64,000 nucleotides of DNA, from NCBI RefSeq assembly GCF_014268745.2, contig NZ_JABWRB020000001.1:1302001-1366000 (forward strand). Direction: 5' to 3'. Under the pieces are notes generated by a model. The model was not told the origin of the DNA. It saw only the letters and a program-made list of their open reading frames with translations, and did no database searches. Shown in pieces: positions 54,408-61,700 of this stretch. The DNA comes from Pseudomonas zanjanensis (GTDB lineage: Bacteria > Pseudomonadota > Gammaproteobacteria > Pseudomonadales > Pseudomonadaceae). The position numbers and the translations under genes were made by a program. Each line of letters begins with the position of its first letter. The stretch's first letter is position 1.

Positions 54408-55439
54408 GTGGAGTTTTTCATCGAATACGCCGGTTTCCTGGCCAAGACCGTGACGCTGGTGATCGCCATCCTGGTGGTGCTGGCCAGTTTTGCTGCGCTG
54501 CGCAGCAAGGGGCGGCGCAAGTCGGCCGGCCAGTTGCAGGTGAGCAAACTCAACGATTTCTACAAGGGGCTGCGCGAGCGCCTGGAACAGACGCTGCTGG
54601 ACAAGGATCAGCTCAAGACGCTGCGCAAGGCCGAAGGCAAGGCTGAAAAGGCCGGGAAGAAAAACAAGGACAAGCCGGCGACCAAGCCCCGAGTGTTCGT
54701 GCTGGACTTCGACGGTGACATCAAGGCCTCGGCCACCGAGAGCCTGCGTCACGAAATTACCGCATTGCTGACCCTGGCGACGCCGAAGGATGAAGTGGTA
54801 TTGCGCCTGGAAAGCGGCGGCGGCATGGTCCACAGCTACGGCCTGGCGTCGTCGCAACTGGCGCGGATCCGTCAGGCCGGCGTGCCGCTGACCGTCTGTA
54901 TCGACAAGGTCGCGGCCAGCGGCGGCTACATGATGGCGTGCATCGGCGAGAAGATCATCAGCGCGCCCTTCGCGATCCTGGGTTCCATCGGCGTCGTCGC
55001 GCAATTGCCCAACGTCAACCGTCTGCTGAAGAAACACGACATCGATTTCGAAGTGTTGACGGCCGGCGAATACAAACGCACGTTGACCGTGTTCGGCGAA
55101 AATACCGAGAAGGGCCGGGAGAAGTTCCAGGAAGACCTGGACATCACCCATGAGCTGTTCAAGAACTTCGTGTCCAACTATCGTCCGCAATTGGCCATCG
55201 ATGAAGTGGCGACAGGTGAAGTCTGGCTGGGTGTCGCGGCGCTGGACAAGCGCTTGGTGGACGAGCTGAAAACCAGCGACGAGTACCTGGCCGAACGGGC
55301 CAAGGGTGCCGAGCTGTACCACCTGCACTACGCCGAACGCAAAAGCCTGCAGGAACGCATCGGCATGGCCGCCAGCGGTTCGGTGGATCGTGTGCTGCTC
55401 AGTTGGTGGAGCCGCCTGACCCAGCAACGGTTCTGGTAA
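54408..55439 (+). CDS. sohB: Protease SohB (S49 family)
   Basis: 343 residues from GTG 54408, after AAGGAG. An N-terminal membrane segment (residues 5-30) anchors it in the inner membrane with the catalytic part in the periplasm. The S49 core shows LRLESGGGMVHSYGLASSQL, the nucleophile-bearing KVAASGGYMMA (Ser near residue 171) and the lysine region LTAGEYKRTLTVFGEN (near residue 225) for a Ser-Lys dyad. SohB degrades envelope proteins or signal peptides. A REP pair and a terminator follow. Confidence 0.93.
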   Translation: MEFFIEYAGFLAKTVTLVIAILVVLASFAALRSKGRRKSAGQLQVSKLNDFYKGLRERLEQTLLDKDQLKTLRKAEGKAEKAGKKNKDKPATKPRVFVLDFDGDIKASATESLRHEITALLTLATPKDEVVLRLESGGGMVHSYGLASSQLARIRQAGVPLTVCIDKVAASGGYMMACIGEKIISAPFAILGSIGVVAQLPNVNRLLKKHDIDFEVLTAGEYKRTLTVFGENTEKGREKFQEDLDITHELFKNFVSNYRPQLAIDEVATGEVWLGVAALDKRLVDELKTSDEYLAERAKGAELYHLHYAERKSLQERIGMAASGSVDRVLLSWWSRLTQQRFW

Positions 55440-55480
55440 TTCGGGGGGGGCGCTGAGCATTCGACTCACCGCCATTCCCT

Positions 55481-55569
55481 TGTGGGAGCGGGCTTGCTCG
55501 CGAAGGCGGTGTGTCTGAATAGAGGGTGTTGAATGTGCCGCCGCTTTCGCGAGCAAGCCCGCTCCCACA
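55481..55569. repeat. REP pair (TGTGGGAGCG family)
   Basis: TGTGGGAGCGGGCTTGCTCG at the left and the exact reverse at the right end (CGAGCAAGCCCGCTCCCACA) separated by about 45 bases. Same family as the triplicated array near 38 kb. Confidence 0.85.
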
Positions 55570-55607
55570 GTGATTCCGAGGTGGCTGGGCATCGATCATC
55601 CATCAAC

Positions 55608-55647
55608 AAAAAAGCCCTGAACCGGCACACCCGGATCAGGGCTTTTT
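55608..55647. terminator. Bidirectional terminator between sohB and DUF934 gene
   Basis: AAAAAAGCCCTGA and TCAGGGCTTTTTT arms with inner CCGG/CCGG pairing, A-run left and T-run right. Serves both convergent genes. Confidence 0.88.
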
Positions 55648-55660
55648 TGTGTATCAGGTT

Positions 55661-56155
55661 TCAGCGACGACGGAACAGCGGCAGCGGTTCGTCAGTGGCG
55701 GCCTGGTAGGTCACCGAGAAGTCCTTGAGGCTTTCGAGGGCTTCATAGGGGTCTTTGTCCGCGCGCAAGGCGAAGGCGTCGAAACCGCAACGGCGCATGT
55801 AGAACAACTGGTCGCGCAGTACGTCGCCAATGGCCCGCAGTTCACCCTTGAAACCATAGCGATCACGCAACAGGCGGGCGTTGGAGTAGCTGCGCCCATC
55901 GGTGAATGCAGGGAAGTTCAGGGCGATGACCTGCAACTGGTTGGCATCATCACCGATTTCCTCGGCTTCCTCGTCGGCGTCCAGCCACACACCCAGGCCG
56001 CCGTCGCGAGCCTTGAGGGCGTGGGCATGATCGCGCCACAGGGCCAGGGGCACGATCAGGTCGTCACAGTTGGAGATGCCATCGAAACTCGCGTCCTTGG
56101 GCAGCAGGTGCCAGGTTTCGTCGATGACCTCGTTGTTCTTAATGATTCGCTGCAT
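55661..56155 (-). CDS. DUF934 family protein
   Basis: 164 residues from ATG 56155. RIIKNNEVIDETWHLL and LIVPLALWRDHA are the DUF934 start, and FKGELRAIGDVLRDQLFYMRRCGFDAFALR is the conserved central part. The gene follows cysI with a 17-base overlap of reading frames, the standard order in pseudomonads, and is thought to aid sulfite reductase function. Cytosolic; mechanism unknown. Confidence 0.92.
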   Translation of the reverse strand: MQRIIKNNEVIDETWHLLPKDASFDGISNCDDLIVPLALWRDHAHALKARDGGLGVWLDADEEAEEIGDDANQLQVIALNFPAFTDGRSYSNARLLRDRYGFKGELRAIGDVLRDQLFYMRRCGFDAFALRADKDPYEALESLKDFSVTYQAATDEPLPLFRRR

Positions 56156-57797
56156 AGACGCGTTCCTTGAAGAGGTCGATGCCAATACGTTGGTAAGTGT
56201 CGATGAAGCGCTCGTCCGGGGTACGCTGTTCGATGTACACGTCGATCAGCTTCTCGATCACGTCAGGCATGTCGTCCTGGGCAAACGACGGGCCGAGGAT
56301 CTTGCCCAGGCTGGCGTCGCGGCTACCGCTGCCGCCCAGGGAGACCTGGTAGAACTCTTCGCCTTTCTTGTCCACGCCCAGGATGCCGATATGGCCGACG
56401 TGGTGGTGACCACAGGCGTTCATGCAACCGGAAATGTTCAGGTCCAGCTCGCCGATGTCGAACAGGTAGTCCAGGTCGTCGAAACGACGCTGGATCGATT
56501 CGGCGATAGGGATCGACTTGGCGTTGGCCAGGGAGCAGAAATCGCCGCCCGGGCAGCAGATCATGTCGGTCAGCAGGCCGATGTTCGGCGTGGCGAAACC
56601 TTGCTCACGCAGCTCGCCCCACAAGGTGAACAACTGGCTCTGTTCAACGTCTGCCAGGATGATGTTCTGCTCGTGGGAAGTGCGCAGTTGGCCGAAGCTG
56701 TAGCGCTCGGCCAGGTCGGCGACGGCGTCCAGTTGCTTGTCGGTGATGTCGCCCGGCGCGACGCCGGTCGGTTTCAGGGACAAGGTCACCGCGACATAAC
56801 CCGGCTTCTTGTGGGCCAGGGTGTTGCGGGTGCGCCAGCGGGCGAAACCCGGGTGTTCCTTGTCGAGGGCAGCCAGTTCGGCGTCCTGATTGGCCAGCGC
56901 CTTGTACTGCGGGTCGACGAAGTGCTTGGCGACGCGATGCACTTCGGCTTCGGTCAGGGTGGTCTGGCCGCCACGCAGGTGAGCCATCTCGGCCTCGACC
57001 TTCTCGGCGAACACTTCCGGCGTCAGGGCCTTGACCAGGATCTTGATCCGCGCCTTGTACTTGTTGTCGCGACGGCCATAGCGGTTGTACACCCGCAGGA
57101 TGGCGTCGAGGTAGCTCAGCAGGTCCTGCCACGGCAGGAACTCGTTGATGAATGCGCCGACCACCGGGGTACGCCCCAGGCCGCCGCCCACCAGCACACG
57201 GAAGCCCAGCTCGCCGGCGGCGTTGTAGACCGTCTCCAGGCCGATGTCATGGACTTCGATGGCCGCACGGTCCGAGGTCGAGCCGTTGATGGCGATCTTG
57301 AACTTGCGCGGCAGGTAGGCGAATTCCGGGTGGAACGTCGTCCACTGGCGAACGATTTCGCACCAAGGGCGCGGGTCGATCAACTCGTCGGCCGCGACAC
57401 CGGCGAACTGGTCGGTGGTGACGTTGCGCAGGCAGTTGCCGCTGGTCTGGATCGCGTGCATCTGCACGGTGGCCAGTTCGGCCAGGATCTCAGGCACGTC
57501 TTCCAGGGCCGGCCAGTTGTACTGGACGTTCTGCCGGGTACTGATGTGGGCATAGCCCTTGTCGTAGTCGCGGGCAATCTGCGCCAGCTTGCGCACCTGG
57601 CGCGAGGTCAACTGGCCATAAGGCACAGCCACGCGCAGCATCGGGGCGAAGCGCTGGATATACAGGCCATTCTGCAGGCGCAGAGGGCGGAATTCTTCTT
57701 CGCTCAGCTCGCCTGCCAGATAGCGTCGGGTCTGATCACGGAACTGCTTGACGCGGTCCTCGATGATTCGCTGATCGTACTCGTCATATACGTACAT
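56139..57797 (-). CDS. cysI: Sulfite reductase hemoprotein CysI
   Basis: 552 residues from ATG 57797. Siroheme/[4Fe-4S] motifs: the conserved TSGNCLRNVTTDQFAGVA stretch near residue 134, CCPGGDFCSLANAK (Cys-x5-Cys, near residue 420) and SGCMNACGHHHVGHIG (Cys-x3-Cys, near residue 462). It reduces sulfite to sulfide for cysteine synthesis. The N-terminus MYVYDEYDQRIIEDRVKQFR is typical of the pseudomonad enzyme. Divergent from a small membrane-protein gene. Confidence 0.95.
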   Translation of the reverse strand: MYVYDEYDQRIIEDRVKQFRDQTRRYLAGELSEEEFRPLRLQNGLYIQRFAPMLRVAVPYGQLTSRQVRKLAQIARDYDKGYAHISTRQNVQYNWPALEDVPEILAELATVQMHAIQTSGNCLRNVTTDQFAGVAADELIDPRPWCEIVRQWTTFHPEFAYLPRKFKIAINGSTSDRAAIEVHDIGLETVYNAAGELGFRVLVGGGLGRTPVVGAFINEFLPWQDLLSYLDAILRVYNRYGRRDNKYKARIKILVKALTPEVFAEKVEAEMAHLRGGQTTLTEAEVHRVAKHFVDPQYKALANQDAELAALDKEHPGFARWRTRNTLAHKKPGYVAVTLSLKPTGVAPGDITDKQLDAVADLAERYSFGQLRTSHEQNIILADVEQSQLFTLWGELREQGFATPNIGLLTDMICCPGGDFCSLANAKSIPIAESIQRRFDDLDYLFDIGELDLNISGCMNACGHHHVGHIGILGVDKKGEEFYQVSLGGSGSRDASLGKILGPSFAQDDMPDVIEKLIDVYIEQRTPDERFIDTYQRIGIDLFKERVYAANH

Positions 57798-58088
57798 ATA
57801 AGTCTCGGTCTCAGGCTTGGGCCGATCAGAAACAGCTGCATGTTGGCTCGCTGGAATCGGGTTCTGCCTCGGCAATTCTGCGCGCACGGCCGCGCACTCC
57901 TAGAGGAGCCGGTGCAAGATACCTGTTTTGAGTTATGCGCAAAAGTGATGTTTGAGTATATGTAAAGAACCAAATCGACTAATGAGACTGATTATTGCCT
58001 AACCCACATTTGTCGTACGGGCAATCATCGTCTTAACTGTGGTCGAGTCCCTATGCAATCACCTACAAAACCGACAAGAGGCGATGCA

Positions 58089-58202
58089 ATGAGCAATCCG
58101 ACCAAAGCAAGGAAAAGCGACAGTACCGTTGATGCCTGGGCCATTTTGTTCCTGATTATCCTGGTGGTGGGCACGGCGGTGTTCTGGGTCAGTCATCAGT
58201 AA
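58089..58202 (+). CDS. Single-span membrane protein, 37 aa
   Basis: From ATG 58089 to TAA 58200-58202; a longer reading from ATG 58053 exists but the site AGAGGCG lies before 58089. Product starts MSNPTKARKSDSTVDAW, then one hydrophobic helix (AILFLIILVVGTAVFWV) and a short SHQ tail. Positive N-terminus implies an N-in orientation. Too short for standard gene finders. Role unknown; lies between cysI and a REP pair. Confidence 0.72.
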   Translation: MSNPTKARKSDSTVDAWAILFLIILVVGTAVFWVSHQ

Positions 58203-58225
58203 TTTGTCGTCAACGCAATAGCCAA

Positions 58226-58315
58226 TGTGGGAGCGGGCTTGCTCGCGAAGACGGTGTGGCAGTCAACATCGACAGTGACTGAACCAACGCTTTCGCGAGC
58301 AAGCCCGCTCCCACA
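58226..58315. repeat. REP pair (TGTGGGAGCG family)
   Basis: TGTGGGAGCG left and CGCTCCCACA-type right arms, 90 bp in all, directly after the small membrane-protein stop. Another copy of the array family at 38 and 55.5 kb. Confidence 0.85.
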
Positions 58316-58341
58316 AGGTTGTGCGTCCCAGGTAAATAGCG

Positions 58342-58560
58342 CTACAACCCCGCCAGATGCACCACCAGCTTGACGATGCCAAACAACGTCAAGGCGAAGA
58401 TCACCGTGAACGTGATCCCCAATATCACGAAGTGGCTCGGCTTGCCGTGGGTGAAATCCCGGGCGCGGTTCTTGCCGCTTTGCACGCCGAAGGCCGCAGC
58501 CAGCACGCTGTGCATCATCTGAAGCAGGGTTGGCGGTTTGTTGTCCACTGGATCGTCCAT
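58342..58560 (-). CDS. DUF2970 small membrane protein
   Basis: 72 residues from ATG 58560. PPTLLQMMHSVLAAAFGVQSGKNRARDF and a C-terminal hydrophobic segment (FVILGITFTVIFALTLFGIV) are the DUF2970 pattern. Inner-membrane, function unknown. Divergent from the large LRR gene. Confidence 0.88.
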   Translation of the reverse strand: MDDPVDNKPPTLLQMMHSVLAAAFGVQSGKNRARDFTHGKPSHFVILGITFTVIFALTLFGIVKLVVHLAGL

Positions 58561-58731
58561 AAATCCCTCGTTGAAAGTCGCGTCGCTCCAAGCATAGTCA
58601 AGCCGCGCCTGTGTGGATGAATTCGATTGCTTTTGCCTTTCGTTACACAAGTTTCCAAGGGCCTATAACTATGTACCGCCAGTGCGGTTAGTCGAGCTGG
58701 TCTGCTGTCGCTTCATTCAAAGGAGCGATGT

Positions 58732-61700
58732 ATGCCGACGGATCCCACACAGAACCCGGAAAAAGCACAGTCAAAACCGCAAGCCACGGAAAGTCTGCAC
58801 GCGGACTTCCTGGAAGCTGCCATGCCTGCATGGCTGATAGAGGCTTCGACGCAACGCAGGCAGGCGATAAGGCAAGTCGCAACGCAGATGCCGGCCTGGT
58901 ATGCGAACGCTTCGCCAGAGCAGCGCAAGGTCGTGGATGCCTGCTTCAAGCAAAGTGTCGTAGCGCAGAATCAACTGGACACAACCCTGTCGTCGTTCCT
59001 GGACATCGACACGTTCGCCAGGCCGCTGTTGATCCAGGCACTGAAAGATCAGTTCGAGACAGAGGTGGATGTCGACAAGACTTTGCTGCACCTGACACGG
59101 CCCTGGGAAACAACCGTGGTCAAGGTGGAGATTTCTTCGTTCACATTGTTCAGGTTGCCCATGCTGCAAGTTGCGCTGCACAACTTCGAAAGTTGGGAAT
59201 GCGAGCACGGCGCCTATCATGAAACGTCAGGATTTGTCGTAGAGACGGACAAGCCTGGCACTTTTGCGCCCGTGGCGTTGAACGTGTCGGTCGGTCAATT
59301 CCTCACCCTGTGCCGCACCCTGGATATTGGCGCGAAATACCAAGCCTACCTCAAGTCATTTTTCTACCCGGCTGACGCGGCGACCGAAACGGCGCTTCGC
59401 CAGCGCTTCATTGCCAGCCAGAAAGCTGCGATGAGGGCCGCAGCCGAGCAAGCAGTGTTGGCAGGGGATATCGAGCCAGGGGATCACGCGATGATCCTTT
59501 CGGTCATCGAGGGTGAAAATGACCCTTGGATCGGCGGGAAGCCGGTCTGGTTCGAAGACCTGTCCCTGATGAAACAGAGACTGGTGGGTTGTGTTGCGTT
59601 TTCGATTTGTGAACTTCATCGCTACAGCGATGAAGTGATCCTATACGTGCCCCATGACCCTGAGCATCCGCTGAAGCGTTACGATGGCGACCAGCTTGAA
59701 ACACGCTTCAAGCAATTGCTCACCACGCCCGATACCGGGCAATCGCAGAATATTGCCCCGACACCTTATCAGCGTTTTTTCAGTCGATTCGTGCCCTACG
59801 GCAAACAGCCTTATTACTTCAGCCAATTCATCCAGGAAGCGGACGGCCTGCCCAGCCTCCAATTGCCTGCGCCATGGATGGGTATTTTCGAACCCTTGAT
59901 GCCCTCTTCGCTGATGATTCACCTCCCGGGTATCCCTCCCGATCCCTCAAAGGCAACGCGCGAGCCAGATCCCTACATCGCCCCTTCGACGTGGCCGCAG
60001 AAAGGCCGAACGTTGTGGGCCGATAACCTTGATCCGTGGCAGTACCTCTATGAGCAACACCGTGAAAAGGTGCTGGCCGATGCGCGCAGTCATGCGGTCC
60101 CCACGGAGGATGTCGACGCCAAGACCAGGCAAGAGAAACTGGCCAGCCTATTGCAAATAGGGCTCAGCACCGTGAACGTTTTGTCCATGTTCATTCCGGT
60201 GTTGGGCGAGGCCATGATGGTGGTCATGGCGGGACAGCTGTTGTACGAAACCCTTGAAGGCGCAGTCGAGTGGGGGGAGGGCGACAAACGGGCAGCCAGG
60301 GCTCACTTGATCGATCTCGCGGAAAATCTGGCGTTGATGGGCGTGATGGCCGGTGTGGGCGCCGCGGTCGGCAAGCTCGCCGCAATCAAGCCCGAACCCG
60401 TGATCGAGCACCTTGAGTCCGTGACCTTGCCCAATGGCGAAACCCGCCTGTGGAAGCCGGACCTGAGGCGCTATGAAAGCCAAGTAACGCTCTCCGACAC
60501 GAACGCTCCGAACGCTCAGGGACAATACGTAGTGGGTGGGATGACCTGCATCCGTCTGCAGGGAAAGGTCTACGAGCAGTTTTTCGATGAGTCGATCCAC
60601 AAATGGCGCATCAAGCATCCGACGGACGCTGCGGCGTATCAACCCATCCTCGAGCATAACGGCACCGGAGCCTGGCGGCATTCATTGGAGCGGCCAATGA
60701 CTTGGGATCGCCTGACGCTGCTCAGGCGCATGGGCCATGAAACCGCCGTGTTTTCGGATGAGATGCTGCTCAGGCTCGCCGATGTCAGCGGCGTCAGCGA
60801 CAACGCGCTGCGTAAAATGCACATGGACAATGCAATGCCACCTCCTGAGTTGAGGGATGCGATGCGCCTGTTCAAGGCGGATGCCGAGGCAGGTAAGGTG
60901 ATTGCCCCGTCACAAGATCCAGCAGGATTGGGAGCGCTCACCCGGCAGCAGATTTTCGAAAGCCTCTACAAGGGCACGGAACCTGTGGACGGTCGCGTCA
61001 GGATTTTGCAGCGTGAGTGTCCCGGCCTCAGCGAGGCCGCCGCCCAGGAGGTTATCGCCCACGGTAGCGTTGCGGATCTTGCCCGTCTCGATGCAAGGCG
61101 ACGTGCGCCGCTGAACATGCTGGAAGAGGCTCGCTGGTACGCACGGCAAGGACGCCAGGTTCGTGCGTATGCGGGATTGCACAGCGACAACATCGTTTCG
61201 GCTGACAGTCGCCGCCTGGCATTGCACGCCCTGGAAAGACTACCAGGCTGGCCGAGTACGCTGCGTTTGGAAGTGCGCGAGGGAAGCAACACGGGTGCGT
61301 TGCTTGAAAGCATCGGCGACAAGAGTGCGCCTGAGAAAACGTACCTGATCAAAAACGGACCTCGCTACTACGCATTCAACGAGCTTGGGGAAGTTTTTGA
61401 TAGTGTGTCCTGGCGGGGCGGCAGCTTCTACGACGCGATCCTGCATGCTTTGCCCGATGGCGCGAGTTCCGCACTGGGGCTTCCAGATGCTCAAGGCCCC
61501 GAGCTGCAACGCATGATCATCGATTACGCCTACTTGCATCGTGGGGATATGACACAGCTGCTTGAAACCCCCGCCAAGCGCTTCAAGCCACCGGTTCGCG
61601 TGAGCGCAACGCTCAAGGGGTATTACGCGAGCGGCCGGGGCAGGGGAATGCACCCTTCCATTGAAGCGCGGGTGGAGGCGCTTTATCCCAGCGAACAGCA

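Noticed and set aside
56070..57965. 631-codon plus-strand frame opposite cysI
   Set aside because: Antisense of cysI, whose siroheme and Fe-S motifs are all present.
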